Part shown: positions 1-8,844 of the stretch, piece by piece
How positions within the stretch are numbered: the first letter of the stretch is position 1
Layout of the letters: each line of letters opens with the position of its first letter
DNA from: Propionivibrio sp.
GTDB taxonomy: Bacteria > Pseudomonadota > Gammaproteobacteria > Burkholderiales > Rhodocyclaceae
DNA length: 42,933 bases
NCBI RefSeq assembly: GCF_017995515.1
Contig: NZ_JAGOIT010000020.1
Span: forward strand, 1-42,933
Direction of reading: 5' to 3'
Position numbers and translations under genes: made by a program
Notes under the pieces: generated by a model
The model's database searches: none
What the model was told of the DNA's origin: nothing
Seen by the model: the letters and a program-made list of their open reading frames with translations, nothing else

Positions 1-137
1 GTTGCGGCGCTCTTCGTGCCCATCGCCGATGGGCGACTTATGGCTGGTCCATGAATCGTTCGATTCGTTGGGTGGGGCGTTTGTTGTCTTGTCGGCCGAT
101 CTGAACGGGATGTCGGATGCGGCCGCCGTCCCATGCC

Positions 138-1067
138 TCAGAGCTCGTTCTGCAATTCCTTCGGTAGTGCGAAGGTGACGTTTTCTTCGATACCTGGCTG
201 GTTGATAACTGCTCCGGCGTACTCTTCGCGCAAGCGGCTCACTGCACTCGTAACGAGGATCTCCGGCGCAGAGGCGCCGGCCGTTAGTCCAACACGCTTA
301 GCGTCTTTCAGCCAGGAATGATCGATCTGCTCTGCGTTGTCGATCAAGTACGCTTTTGCCCCGCTGTTTGCGGCGACTTCGCGTAGCCGCCTGGAGTTCG
401 AGCTTGATTGACTTCCGACCACAAGTACGACGTCGGCTTCAGTGGCGAGTTCTTTCGCTGCATCCTGCCGGTTTTGCGTTGCGTAACAAATGTCGTCACG
501 CTTTGGCCCCGTAATCTCCGGATATCGATCCTTCAGGGCTGAGACGATCCGGTCTGCGTCATCAACGGATAAGGTTGTCTGTGTGACGTAGGAAAGCCTG
601 GACGGGTTGGTTACGCTGAGGTGCGCAACATCGGTTAGCGTTTCAACGAGATACATCCCGTCCGGACTCTGCCCCATCGTCCCCTCAACCTCCGGGTGCC
701 CCTTGTGGCCGATCATGATCACTTCGCGGCCTTCCTTGCGCATGCGGGCGACCTGGAGATGAACTTTGGTGACCAGCGGGCAGGTGGCGTCGAAAACTTT
801 GAGGCCGCGCGACTCGGCCTCTTCGCGGACGGCTTTCGAGACGCCGTGGGCGCTGAAGATGACCGTTCCGCCGGTCGGGACGTCAACGAGGTCGTCGACA
901 AACACGGCGCCCTTGGCGCGCAGGTCGTCGCAGACGAATTTGTTATGCACCACCTCATGACGAACGTAGATCGGCGCGCCGAATATCTCGATGGCGCGTT
1001 CGACGATGGCGATGGCGCGTTCGACGCCGGCGCAGAAGCCGCGCGGGTTGGCCAGGATGATTTGCAT
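138..1067 (-). CDS. ispH: 4-hydroxy-3-methylbut-2-enyl diphosphate reductase
   Basis: IspH (LytB) performs the last step of the MEP isoprenoid pathway, reducing HMBPP to IPP and DMAPP in the cytoplasm with a [4Fe-4S] cluster. The 309-residue protein has the usual length. The three cluster cysteines are visible at C12 (PRGFCAGV), C96 (DATCPLV) and C194 (DICYATQNR), together with the substrate-binding histidines H41 and H124 and the catalytic E126 in HPEVEG. It is the last gene of the minus-strand ribF-ileS-lspA-ispH run and lies 70 bases after lspA. The fkpB gene that sits between lspA and ispH in Escherichia coli is absent. The family assignment is secure. Confidence 0.97.
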   Translation of the reverse strand: MQIILANPRGFCAGVERAIAIVERAIEIFGAPIYVRHEVVHNKFVCDDLRAKGAVFVDDLVDVPTGGTVIFSAHGVSKAVREEAESRGLKVFDATCPLVTKVHLQVARMRKEGREVIMIGHKGHPEVEGTMGQSPDGMYLVETLTDVAHLSVTNPSRLSYVTQTTLSVDDADRIVSALKDRYPEITGPKRDDICYATQNRQDAAKELATEADVVLVVGSQSSSNSRRLREVAANSGAKAYLIDNAEQIDHSWLKDAKRVGLTAGASAPEILVTSAVSRLREEYAGAVINQPGIEENVTFALPKELQNEL

Positions 1068-1137
1068 TGAGGTTCCGTGCAGGTCGGTCGATGTGTCGAT
1101 AGGGGCGCCGCGAGGCGCGAGAGTGGGAATCGACCGC

Positions 1138-1617
1138 TTAGCGATGCGAAGGTTTCGTGACCAGTTGATCCCACACCAGCAGGATGGCGCCGAGGGTGAT
1201 CGCCGAATCGGCGAGGTTGAACGCCGGCCAGTAGAAGCCGGCGACGTGCCACTGGACGAAGTCGACGACGGCGCCGAAGCGGATGCGGTCGACGACGTTG
1301 CCGAGCGCGCCGCCGAGCACCAGGGTGAGCGCGAGCGAGAGGCGGAACTCGCTGCTGTGCTTGCGCAGCAGGGTGACGATCCAGCCGGAGACGCCGAGCG
1401 CCAGCGCGGTGAAGAACCAGCGCTGCCAGCCGCCGGCGTCGGAGAGGAAGCTGAACGCCGCGCCGGGGTTGAAGGTGAGCACCCAGTTCCAGAACGGCGC
1501 GACGTAACGCGACTCGCCCGGCTGCATCGTCCCGAGCACGATCCACTTGCTGATCTGGTCGAAGAGGGTGATCAGCCCGGCCAGCATCAACCAGGGCTTG
1601 ATGTTACGCGCAGGCAC
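1138..1617 (-). CDS. lspA: Lipoprotein signal peptidase (signal peptidase II)
   Basis: LspA is the inner-membrane aspartyl protease that removes the signal peptide from diacylglyceryl prolipoproteins. Four hydrophobic segments and both catalytic-Asp motifs are visible: [14 protein letters not shown] and [13 protein letters not shown] chose the GTG at 1617 (protein starts [10 protein letters not shown], 159 residues, the usual LspA size). A longer frame back to 1704 only reads through the end of ileS out of frame. This start overlaps the ileS stop by 14 bases, which suggests translational coupling, and a GAGGG about ten bases upstream could serve as ribosome binding site. The family is certain; the exact start is likely but not proven. 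Confidence 0.95.
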   Translation of the reverse strand: MPARNIKPWLMLAGLITLFDQISKWIVLGTMQPGESRYVAPFWNWVLTFNPGAAFSFLSDAGGWQRWFFTALALGVSGWIVTLLRKHSSEFRLSLALTLVLGGALGNVVDRIRFGAVVDFVQWHVAGFYWPAFNLADSAITLGAILLVWDQLVTKPSHR

Positions 1618-4408
1618 GTGGCTCGCCCTCGCCGTGCAGATTGCTGACGCAGCGGCCGCAGATTTCCGGATGCTCGGCGTTCGCGCCGACGTCTTCGCGA
1701 ACATGCCAGCAGCGTTCGCACTTGGCGTGTTCCAGCGCGGCGCATTCGAGCTTTTCCTCTGCGGCGCGGGTCAGCGTGGTCTTTGAGCAGATGAAGACGA
1801 AGCGCAGGTCGTCGCCGAGCGAGGACAGGATCTCGTACTTTTCGCCGTCGGTGTGGATGCGCACTTCGGCTTGCAGCGAGGAGCCGATCTGTCCGGCAGA
1901 GCGCACTTCTTCGAGCGCGCGCATGACGTCGGCGCGGTAGCCGCGAATCTTGTTCCACTTGTCGAGCAGCGGCGCTTCGTCCGCGGCTGTCGGCAGCGCC
2001 TGCCAGGTTTCCAGCATGATCGACGTGCCAGTGCTGCCAAACACTTGCCAGACTTCTTCCGCTGTAAACGAAAGGATCGGCGCCATCAGTTTGACGAGCG
2101 TCTGCGTGATGTGCCACAGCGCGCTTTGCGCCGAGCGGCGGGCATTCGACGTGGCCGCCGTGGTGTACAGGCGATCCTTGAGGATGTCGAGGTAGAAGCC
2201 GCCGAGGTCTTCCGAACAGAAGGTCTGCAGCGATTGAACGACGCGGTGGAACTCGTACTTGCCGTAGTCCTCTTCGCATTGGCCTTGCAACTGGCGCGTC
2301 ATGGCCAGCGCGTAGCGGTCGATTTCCAGCCACTGGTCGAACGGCAGCATGTCCTTCGTCGCGTCGAAGTCGGACGTGTTGGCGAGCAGGAAGCGCAGCG
2401 TGTTACGGATGCGGCGGTAGGCTTCGACGACGCGCTTGAGGATTTCGTCGGAGATCGACAGTTCGCCGGAGTAGTCGGTAGCGGCAGCCCACAGGCGCAG
2501 GATGTCGGCGCCGAGCGTGTCGGAGACCTTCTGCGGGGCGATGACGTTGCCCATCGACTTGGACATCTTGCGGCCCTTGCCGTCGACGACGAAGCCGTGC
2601 GTCAGCAGCGCCTTGTACGGGGCGCGGCCGTCTATGGCACAGCCGGTCAGCAGCGACGACTGGAACCAGCCGCGATGCTGGTCGGAGCCTTCGAGGTAGA
2701 GGTCGGCCGGGAAGGTGCATTGTTCCTTGTGTGAACCGCGCATCACCGAGAGGTGGGTGACGCCGGAGTCGAACCAGACGTCGAGCGTGTCCTTCATCTT
2801 GCGGTACTGGTCGGCTTCATCACCGAGCAGTTCCTTCGGGTCGAGCGAGAACCAAGCATCAATGCCGGCCTTCTCGACGCGCAGGGCGACCTGCTCGATG
2901 AGTTCCGCAGTGCGCGGATGCAATGCGCCGGTTTCCTTGTGCAGGAAGAACGGGATCGGTACGCCCCAGTTGCGCTGGCGCGAAACGCACCAGTCGGGGC
3001 GCGTCTTCATCATCGCTTCCAGGCGGGCGCGGCCCCAGGCTGGGAAGAACTGCGTCTCGTCGACGGCGAGTTCGGCAATGCGGCGCAGCGTCGCGGCGTC
3101 TTCCTTGTCCTTGTGGTCCATGCCGATGAACCACTGCGTCGTCGCGCGGAAGATGATCGGGGTCTTGTGCCGCCAGCAATGCGGGTAGCTGTGCGTGATC
3201 TTCTCGGCTTTCAGCAGGCGGCTCTTGGCTTCGAGTTCCTGCAGTACGAGCGGATTGGCTTCCCAGACGCTTTTTCCTGCGAGCGGAGAGACCGACATGG
3301 CAGGGGTGTTGGCTAGGAACTTGCCGTCGTCACCGACCGGATTGTTGACCGGCAGGCCATAGACCTTGCCGATCATATAGTCGTCCGCGCCATGTGCCGG
3401 CGCGGTGTGTACAAGTCCGGTACCGGCCTCAAGCGTGACATGCGTGCCACAGATGATGGTGACGTCGCGATCCTGGAACGGATGTTTGAGCAGCACGTGT
3501 TCCAGATCGCAGCCCTTGGCGGAGCCGATTACGGCCGTCTCCCCGTCGGCAAAGCCATAGCGTTTGAGACAGGCGTCGGCCAGTTCGTGGACGAGGATCA
3601 GGGAACCCTTCGGCGTCTTGATCAGATCGTAGCTGAACTCAGGATGCGCGCTGACAGCCTCGTTGGCCGGGAGCGTCCACGGGGTGGTCGTCCAGATGAC
3701 GGCAAATGCAGGCGCGCGAAGATGCGTCAGGCCGAAGGCCTTGGCGACCTTCTCCGCGTGATTCGGATGAACTTCGAAGGCAACGTCGATAGCCAGCGAC
3801 GTCTTGTCCTCGTACTCGACTTCGGCTTCGGCCAGCGCGGAACCGCAGTCCATGCACCAGTTGACGGGCTTCAGTCCCTGGTAGAGGTAACCCTTGTCCA
3901 GAATGCGGCTCAACGCACGGATCTCGTCGGCCTCGGTCTTGAAAGCCAGCGTCAGGTAGGGGTTGTCCCACTCGCCAAGGACGCCGAGGCGGATGAAGTC
4001 CTTCTTCTGCCGTTCGACCTGTTCGTTGGCGAAGGCGCGGCAGAGCTCGCGCACCTTGTCGCCGGGGATGTGCTTGCCGTGCAGTTTTTCGATCTGGTGC
4101 TCGATCGGCAGGCCGTGGCAGTCCCAGCCGGGTACGTAGGGCGCATCGAAACCGGCGAGCGTCTTCGAGCGGACGATGATGTCCTTGAGGATCTTGTTCA
4201 CCGCGTGGCCGATGTGGATGTCGCCGTTGGCGTAGGGCGGGCCGTCATGCAGGACGAAGCGCGGGCGGCCCTTGCAGGCTTCGCGGATCTGTTGGTAGAG
4301 CTTCTTCTCCTGCCAGTCGGCGACCCATTTCGGTTCGCGCTTGGCAAGGTCGCCGCGCATCGGGAACGGCGTATCGGTCAGGTTCAGCGTGCTTTTGTAG
4401 TCAGCCAT
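1604..4408 (-). CDS. ileS: Isoleucyl-tRNA synthetase
   Basis: IleS is a class I aminoacyl-tRNA synthetase that charges tRNA-Ile and edits mischarged valine. At 934 residues it has the bacterial length. HIGH is at residues 65-68 ([10 protein letters not shown]), KMSKS is in [12 protein letters not shown], the CP1 editing domain lies between, and the C-terminal zinc finger has CERCW and CGRC pairs. This is the eubacterial type expected next to ribF and lspA. The unusual feature is upstream: the bases immediately before the ATG belong to the terminal inverted repeat of the GxxExxY cassette, and the repeat provides a GGTGA six bases before the ATG as the apparent Shine-Dalgarno sequence. Confidence 0.98.
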   Translation of the reverse strand: MADYKSTLNLTDTPFPMRGDLAKREPKWVADWQEKKLYQQIREACKGRPRFVLHDGPPYANGDIHIGHAVNKILKDIIVRSKTLAGFDAPYVPGWDCHGLPIEHQIEKLHGKHIPGDKVRELCRAFANEQVERQKKDFIRLGVLGEWDNPYLTLAFKTEADEIRALSRILDKGYLYQGLKPVNWCMDCGSALAEAEVEYEDKTSLAIDVAFEVHPNHAEKVAKAFGLTHLRAPAFAVIWTTTPWTLPANEAVSAHPEFSYDLIKTPKGSLILVHELADACLKRYGFADGETAVIGSAKGCDLEHVLLKHPFQDRDVTIICGTHVTLEAGTGLVHTAPAHGADDYMIGKVYGLPVNNPVGDDGKFLANTPAMSVSPLAGKSVWEANPLVLQELEAKSRLLKAEKITHSYPHCWRHKTPIIFRATTQWFIGMDHKDKEDAATLRRIAELAVDETQFFPAWGRARLEAMMKTRPDWCVSRQRNWGVPIPFFLHKETGALHPRTAELIEQVALRVEKAGIDAWFSLDPKELLGDEADQYRKMKDTLDVWFDSGVTHLSVMRGSHKEQCTFPADLYLEGSDQHRGWFQSSLLTGCAIDGRAPYKALLTHGFVVDGKGRKMSKSMGNVIAPQKVSDTLGADILRLWAAATDYSGELSISDEILKRVVEAYRRIRNTLRFLLANTSDFDATKDMLPFDQWLEIDRYALAMTRQLQGQCEEDYGKYEFHRVVQSLQTFCSEDLGGFYLDILKDRLYTTAATSNARRSAQSALWHITQTLVKLMAPILSFTAEEVWQVFGSTGTSIMLETWQALPTAADEAPLLDKWNKIRGYRADVMRALEEVRSAGQIGSSLQAEVRIHTDGEKYEILSSLGDDLRFVFICSKTTLTRAAEEKLECAALEHAKCERCWHVREDVGANAEHPEICGRCVSNLHGEGEPRACA

Positions 4409-4413
4409 TTTCT

Positions 4414-4450
4414 TTCACCGCAAAGGCGCAAAGGCGCAAAGGTCGCGAAG
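4414..4450 (+). repeat. Left 37-bp terminal inverted repeat of the GxxExxY cassette
   Basis: It begins TTCACCGCAAAGG and continues with CGCAAAGG units. It pairs with 4845-4881 with one mismatch. It overlaps the ileS leader and, read on the minus strand, ends in GCGGTGAA just before the ileS ATG. Three frames on this strand and two on the other are free of stop codons; the remaining frame ends in TGA inside GGTGAA. Confidence 0.85.
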
Positions 4451-4451
4451 G

Positions 4452-4841
4452 TCATAGACCATTGACGATCCGTTTGACTCCTTGACGCATAACATCAACA
4501 TTGAAATTCAGTAGCAGGCCGAGCTTGAGCCCGGTCAGTCTCAGGTAGGTCAGAACTTGCGCCGCATGCACCGGCAAAAGCGTATCGACCGATTTTGCCT
4601 CAACGATCAGGCAGTTTTCTACAAGCAAATCAAGGCGCAAAGGTTTTGCGAGCTCTTTGCCCTTGTAACGAATCGGGACGGCGACTTCACGTTCGATCGC
4701 CAATCCGCTCTGGGCCAATTCGGCGGCCAGGCATTCGACATAGATCCCTTCAAGCAAGCCGGGGCCGATCTGTCGATGTACTTCGATGCCAGCACCGACA
4801 ATCCGATGGCTGATGTCGTTCAGGAGCTCTCTAGTCGCCAC
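4452..4841 (-). CDS. GxxExxY family protein (PD-(D/E)XK-like), function unknown
   Basis: A 129-residue protein if started at the GTG at 4841 (VATRELLNDI). The naming motif is G28-LL-E31-GI-Y34. A PD-(D/E)XK-like core can be read as D71, E81-A-K83 and Q95VLTY99, so a nuclease fold is plausible, although activity is not established for this family. A longer frame from 4904 adds residues that are only translated repeat (SPQRRKGAKGAK), which I do not regard as native. The gene fills the space between two 37-bp inverted repeats, starts 11 bases inside the ribF stop region, and ends 44 bases before ileS. It is therefore cotranscribed with the ribF operon. Family assignment is strong; function is unknown. 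Confidence 0.85.
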   Translation of the reverse strand: MATRELLNDISHRIVGAGIEVHRQIGPGLLEGIYVECLAAELAQSGLAIEREVAVPIRYKGKELAKPLRLDLLVENCLIVEAKSVDTLLPVHAAQVLTYLRLTGLKLGLLLNFNVDVMRQGVKRIVNGL

Positions 4842-5793
4842 GTTCTTCGCGCCCTTTGCGCCTTTGCGCCTTTGCGGTGAAGAATTGTCCGGCCTCGTCC
4901 GCATCCCGCATGATCTGCGCTTTCAACGCCTCAAGGTTCGGAAAACGCGCTTCGTCGCGGATCTTGTGGACGAAACGTACGTTGAGGTGGGCGCCGTAGA
5001 TGTCGCGCGCGAAGTCGAACAGGTGGACTTCAAGGAGCGGGCGTGCCACCTGGTTGGCGCTCGGCCGGATGCCGAGGTTGGCGACGCCGCGATGCGGGCC
5101 GTCGGGCAGGCCGTGAACTTCGACGGCAAAGACGCCGGTGAGCGGCGGTCTGTCGTGCTTGATGCGGATGTTGGCGGTGGCGAAGCCGAGCTGTCGGCCC
5201 ATTTTCTCGCCGTGGACGACACGGCCGTCGATCGAGTACGAACGTCCGAGCAGGCGCGCGGCGTGCTCCATGCGTCCGGCGGCAAGCGCATTGCGTACGG
5301 CGGAACTTGAGGCGCGTTCGCCGTTGAGCATGACACTGCCCATCGCATCGACACGGAAACCGAAGTGCTCGCCGCCTTGCCGGAGCATCGCGAAGTCGCC
5401 GCGGCGGCCGGCACCGAAGCGGAAGTCGTCGCCGATGATCAGGTGCTTGACGCGCAGGCAGCCGACCAGTATCCGTTCGATGAAGTCCTCGGCCGAAAGC
5501 GCGGCGAAGCGGGCGTTGAAGTGCCCGACGTAGGCCGCCTCGACGCCTTCGTCGGCGATCATCTCGAGCTTTTCGCGCAGGGTGGACAGGCGCGCCGGCG
5601 CCGAGTCGGGGGCGAAGTATTCGCGCGGGTGCGGCTCGAAAGTGATGGCGGTCGGCAGCAGATTCTCGGCCTTGGCGGCGTCGGTCAATCGCTTGAGCAG
5701 CGCACGGTGGCCCAGGTGGATACCATCGAAATTGCCGATGGTCAGCACGGTAGCGCCGGGCGAAACGTGGGAAAAGCCGCGATAGACAAGCAT
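4831..5793 (-). CDS. ribF: Bifunctional riboflavin kinase / FAD synthetase
   Basis: RibF phosphorylates riboflavin to FMN and adenylylates it to FAD. The 320-residue protein has the nucleotidyl-transferase motif GNFDGIHLGH at residues 20-29, GDDFRFG, and the C-terminal riboflavin kinase domain (GRQLGFATANI, TGVFAVEVHG). The start at 5793 (MLVYRGFSHV) is preferred over the frame to 5916, whose first 41 residues do not look like RibF. The last 16 or so residues (from [10 protein letters not shown]) are translated from the inverted repeat of the adjacent cassette, so the native stop was probably lost when the cassette arrived. It is the first gene of the minus-strand operon. Confidence 0.96.
   Translation of the reverse strand: MLVYRGFSHVSPGATVLTIGNFDGIHLGHRALLKRLTDAAKAENLLPTAITFEPHPREYFAPDSAPARLSTLREKLEMIADEGVEAAYVGHFNARFAALSAEDFIERILVGCLRVKHLIIGDDFRFGAGRRGDFAMLRQGGEHFGFRVDAMGSVMLNGERASSSAVRNALAAGRMEHAARLLGRSYSIDGRVVHGEKMGRQLGFATANIRIKHDRPPLTGVFAVEVHGLPDGPHRGVANLGIRPSANQVARPLLEVHLFDFARDIYGAHLNVRFVHKIRDEARFPNLEALKAQIMRDADEAGQFFTAKAQRRKGREERGD
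4845..4881 (-). repeat. Right 37-bp terminal inverted repeat of the GxxExxY cassette
   Basis: Inverse copy of 4414-4450 (36 of 37 bases). On the minus strand it is translated as the last residues of RibF ([10 protein letters not shown]). The flanking CAATTC plus TTCACCGCAAAG makes an 18-base match to the left end of the second element at 13628-13643. Confidence 0.85.
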
Positions 5794-5829
5794 CAGGAGA
5801 AAGGTGCGAAGCGAGGGCGAAAAGCCTGA

Positions 5830-5835
5830 ATTATA
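5830..5835 (-). promoter_or_regulatory. Candidate -10 element for ribF operon
   Basis: On the minus strand the sequence reads TATAAT, a perfect sigma-70 -10 hexamer about 37 bases upstream of the ribF ATG. The -35 region is poor (CGCATT at a 17-base spacer). It lies in the 208-base divergent gap between ribF and ccoI. Confidence 0.4.
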
Positions 5836-6001
5836 ACGGCTTACCCTTGCCCAATGCGCGGCGGATGGACTGTTCCGTGATCGCCCGACCGCCGTGCCGC
5901 GGGCAGAATCCGGCATTCAGGGAACTGGCATATACTTTTCCGCGTCTGAGCTGCGCCGGCCAGACGAATGCCAATAACTACAGAAGAATGAGACTGAGGG
6001 G

Positions 6002-8446
6002 ATGACTCACGAGCGTTGTTATCACTGCGGGCAGATCATCCCGCCCGGCGTCGACTTCCCGGTGGTCATCGATGCGCAGTCCCGCGCCATGTGTTGCATC
6101 GGCTGCCACGCCGTTGCGAAGGCGATCGTCGACAACGGTCTGGCCGACTACTACCGTAACCGCGATGCCTTGCCCGAGACGGCGCGCGAGGCGGTGCCGG
6201 CGATCCTCGACGGGTTGAAACTCTACGATCACGCGGATTTCCAGAAGAGTTTCGTGCGCACGCTGGGCGAGCACGAGCGTGAAGCGTCCTTGATCATCGA
6301 AGGCATCACCTGCGCGGCGTGCATCTGGCTGAACGAGCGTCACGTCGCGCAGCTGCCCGGCGTGACCGGCGTCGAGATCAATTTCGCCACGCGGCGCGCG
6401 CGCGTGCGCTGGGACGGGCGGCGTATCCAGTTATCCGACATCCTCGCGGCGATCGTCGCCATCGGCTACAACGCGCACCCCTACGATGCGGCGAAGAACG
6501 AGGAGGTGGCCAGGAAGGAGCGCAGCGGGGCACTCTGGCGGGTCTTCGTCGCCGGCTTCGGCATGATGCAGGTGATGATGTACGCCATTCCCGCCTACGT
6601 GGCCGGCGACGGCGACATGACGCCGGATGTTGCGTTGCTGTTGCGCTGGGCGAGTCTGGTGCTCACCCTGCCGGTCGTCTTCTACTCGGCGCTGCCGTTC
6701 TTTCGCGGGGCGTTGCGTGACTTCCGCCTGCACCGGGTGGGGATGGACGTGCCGGTCGCCATCGGCGTCGGCGCCGCTTTCACGGCGAGCGTGTGGGCGA
6801 CGCTGACGGCGTCGGGTGAGGTCTACTTCGATTCGGTCACGATGTTCGTCTTCTTCCTGCTCGGCGGGCGTTTTGTGGAAATGACCGCCCGCCAGCGGGC
6901 AGTCAGTGTGACCGAGGCGCTGGCGAAACTGATGCCGGCGTTCGCCACACGCATCGGCGGCTTTCCTGGTGATCTCGCCGGAGAGCAGGTGATTGCAGCC
7001 GAACTACAGCCGGGCGACGTCGTGCTCGTCAAACCGGGCGAAACCATCCCCGCCGATGGGTGTGTCGTCGAAGGTGCCAGTTCGGCGAACGAGTCCCTGC
7101 TCACCGGCGAGAGCTTGCCCGTGCCCAAGTCGCCTGGCGCGCCGGTGATCGGCGGTGCGGTCAATATTGAAAGCCCGATCTTCGTCCAGGTCGAACAGGT
7201 CGGCGAGGCGACACGGCTGTCCGCAATCGTCCGCCTGATGGAGCGCGCCGCCATGGAGAAACCCCGGATCGTCGAGACGGCGGATCGCATCGCCAGCCGC
7301 TTCCTTATGGCCTTGCTCTTCATCGCTGCCGTCGTCGCCGTCATCTGGTACTTCGTCGATCCGGCCAAAGCCCTCTGGATCACGGTGTCGGTGCTCGTTG
7401 TCACCTGCCCGTGCGCTCTTTCGCTGGCGACGCCGGTGGCGCTTACCGTCGCCAGTGGCGCAATGGCGCGCGCCGGGCTACTGGTTACACGCAGTCACGC
7501 CATCGAAACGCTTTCGCGCGCGACGCATTTTGTCTTCGATAAGACCGGAACGCTGACGACCGGCCGGATGCGGCTGCTCGACGTGTTGCCGCTCGGCGAG
7601 ATTGACCGCGATCAGTGTCTGGCGCTGGCTGCGGCCATTGAGCAAACCTCGGAGCATCCCATTGCCGCTGCGCTGCGCGGAGCCTGCGAGCGTAGCGGTC
7701 GATTTGACCTTGGCGCGGTCGAGAACGAACCGGGGAGCGGGATGAGTGCTGTATACAATGCGCGCCGCTATCGCGTCGGGCGCCCGGAGTACGTCGCGGC
7801 GCTGCACGGTGTGCCGCTGCCGATTGCCGCAAGGTCCTTTGCCGAGGGCGGTGACACGGTGATCGCGCTCGGCGACGAGAGCGGCTGGCTGGCGTTTTTC
7901 AGCCTTGCCGACCAGATTCGCGATGAGGCAGCTAGTTTGGTGGCTGCGCTGCACAAGGCTGGGCGCCATGTGGTGCTGCTCACCGGCGATGCGCTGCCGG
8001 CGGCGCGACGGGTGGCGCAGGCGCTGGCGATCGAAACGGTCGAGGCCGGCATGTCGCCGCAAGGCAAGCACGACTTCGTGCGGCGGATTCAGGCCGCGGG
8101 CGGCGTCGTTGCCATGGTCGGTGACGGCGTCAATGATGCGCCGGTGCTGGCGCAGGCGCAGGTGTCGGTCGCCATGGGCGGCGGTTCGCAGCTGGCGCGC
8201 ACACAGGCCGATCTGATCCTCCTTTCGGAGAATCTCGATCATCTGCGGCGTGGCTACTTCGTGGCACGCCGATCGCTGCGCGTCATTCGCCAGAACCTCG
8301 TCTGGTCCTTCAACTATAACTTTGTTGCCTTGCCGCTGGCGATGATCGGCCTGGTTACCCCGTGGATGGCCGGGATCGGCATGTCCGGCAGTTCGCTGCT
8401 GGTCGTGCTCAACTCGCTGCGGTTGCAGGCGTCTTCGGAGCGCTGA
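6002..8446 (+). CDS. ccoI: Copper-transporting P1B-type ATPase of cbb3 oxidase maturation
   Basis: CcoI (FixI) is the inner-membrane copper-translocating ATPase required to supply copper for the CcoN active site. The 814-residue protein begins with a Cys pair (C6YHC9), typical of CcoI, followed by a heavy-metal-associated domain with GITCAACIW, the TM-helix metal site C469-P-C471, the phosphorylated D513 in DKTGT, TGES in the actuator domain and GDGVNDAP in the ATP-binding domain. ccoS follows six bases after the stop, and the oxidase operon lies further downstream. The Cys pair and gene context favour CcoI over the general copper exporter CopA. Confidence 0.95.
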   Translation: MTHERCYHCGQIIPPGVDFPVVIDAQSRAMCCIGCHAVAKAIVDNGLADYYRNRDALPETAREAVPAILDGLKLYDHADFQKSFVRTLGEHEREASLIIEGITCAACIWLNERHVAQLPGVTGVEINFATRRARVRWDGRRIQLSDILAAIVAIGYNAHPYDAAKNEEVARKERSGALWRVFVAGFGMMQVMMYAIPAYVAGDGDMTPDVALLLRWASLVLTLPVVFYSALPFFRGALRDFRLHRVGMDVPVAIGVGAAFTASVWATLTASGEVYFDSVTMFVFFLLGGRFVEMTARQRAVSVTEALAKLMPAFATRIGGFPGDLAGEQVIAAELQPGDVVLVKPGETIPADGCVVEGASSANESLLTGESLPVPKSPGAPVIGGAVNIESPIFVQVEQVGEATRLSAIVRLMERAAMEKPRIVETADRIASRFLMALLFIAAVVAVIWYFVDPAKALWITVSVLVVTCPCALSLATPVALTVASGAMARAGLLVTRSHAIETLSRATHFVFDKTGTLTTGRMRLLDVLPLGEIDRDQCLALAAAIEQTSEHPIAAALRGACERSGRFDLGAVENEPGSGMSAVYNARRYRVGRPEYVAALHGVPLPIAARSFAEGGDTVIALGDESGWLAFFSLADQIRDEAASLVAALHKAGRHVVLLTGDALPAARRVAQALAIETVEAGMSPQGKHDFVRRIQAAGGVVAMVGDGVNDAPVLAQAQVSVAMGGGSQLARTQADLILLSENLDHLRRGYFVARRSLRVIRQNLVWSFNYNFVALPLAMIGLVTPWMAGIGMSGSSLLVVLNSLRLQASSER

Positions 8447-8452
8447 TTGCGT

Positions 8453-8659
8453 ATGGAAAGTCTTTACCTGTTGATTCCGGTTTCCGTCGTGCTGGTCTTC
8501 CTGATCGGGCTCGTCTTCTGGTGGTCGCTGCGCAACGGGCAGTTCGACGATCTGGAAGGTCCGGCCTACCGGGTGTTGATGGACAACGACAAGGCGCCGG
8601 AGGATGACGGCGAGGCGACGAAGCCACCGGGGCCAAAGGCTGGCGACGGAAGTGTTTGA
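8453..8659 (+). CDS. ccoS: cbb3-type oxidase assembly protein CcoS
   Basis: A 68-residue single-pass membrane protein starting MESLYLLIPVSVVLVF, followed by the family signature FWWSLRNGQFDDLEGP and an acidic tail. CcoS is needed to insert haem and copper into CcoN. I start at the ATG at 8453, not the TTG at 8447. It directly follows ccoI and is probably translated from the same message. Confidence 0.93.
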   Translation: MESLYLLIPVSVVLVFLIGLVFWWSLRNGQFDDLEGPAYRVLMDNDKAPEDDGEATKPPGPKAGDGSV

Positions 8660-8723
8660 GGGCTTGTTGGGGCCGGCGCTCGCTTCCGCCGGCGATTGAT
8701 TTTTGATATTGTGCGCCGTTGAT

Positions 8724-8737
8724 TTGATGTAGATCAA
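8724..8737. promoter_or_regulatory. FNR/Anr box upstream of ccoNOQP
   Basis: TTGATGTAGATCAA is a perfect match to the FNR consensus TTGAT-N4-ATCAA. Its centre is 8730.5. A -10-like TACTAT at 8760-8765 would place transcription start near 8772, putting the box at -41.5, the canonical class II activating position. This predicts oxygen-limited induction of ccoNOQP. Confidence 0.88.
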
Positions 8738-8759
8738 ATTTGCTTGCTTGCTCTTTGAA

Positions 8760-8765
8760 TACTAT
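8760..8765 (+). promoter_or_regulatory. Predicted -10 element of ccoN promoter
   Basis: TACTAT matches five of six bases of TATAAT and lies exactly where an FNR class II promoter with its box at 8724-8737 should have its -10. The predicted leader to the ccoN ATG is about 73 bases. Confidence 0.55.
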
Positions 8766-8844
8766 CTGATAATGCCTATCCTGTTGGTGTGGGTATTTGG
8801 GGCGGCAAAATAGCGTTTTATTCTTCTAACCATGAGGTGGGTCC

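Larger units (their letters stand above)
4414..4881. mobile_element. GxxExxY cassette bounded by CGCAAAGG inverted repeats
   Basis: A 468-bp segment between ileS and ribF is bounded by 37-bp inverted repeats (4414-4450 and 4845-4881) that match at 36 of 37 positions. The repeats contain a period-8 unit, CGCAAAGG. The only gene inside is the GxxExxY gene. ribF and ileS are neighbours in the standard operon, so the segment looks inserted. No transposase and no convincing target-site duplication are visible. A second element with the same end sequence but no gene is at 13632-13773. That this is a mobile element is inference from the repeat structure and the interrupted operon. Confidence 0.6.

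Noticed and set aside
18-34. 17-base palindrome GCCCATCG-C-CGATGGGC
   Set aside because: Only a one-base loop and no T run; the flanking 137 bases are too short to tell whether it lies in a gene, so I make no call.
4405-4890. Target-site duplication flanking the GxxExxY cassette
   Set aside because: The bases outside the two repeats do not match convincingly; insertion must be judged from empty sites in relatives.
4814-4904. Longer start for the GxxExxY protein at 4904
   Set aside because: The extra residues are translated repeat and lie inside ribF; the GTG at 4841 gives the normal family length.
7478-8737. 419-codon frame antisense to ccoI/ccoS
   Set aside because: Runs through two well-recognised genes; His/Arg-rich shadow without ribosome binding site.
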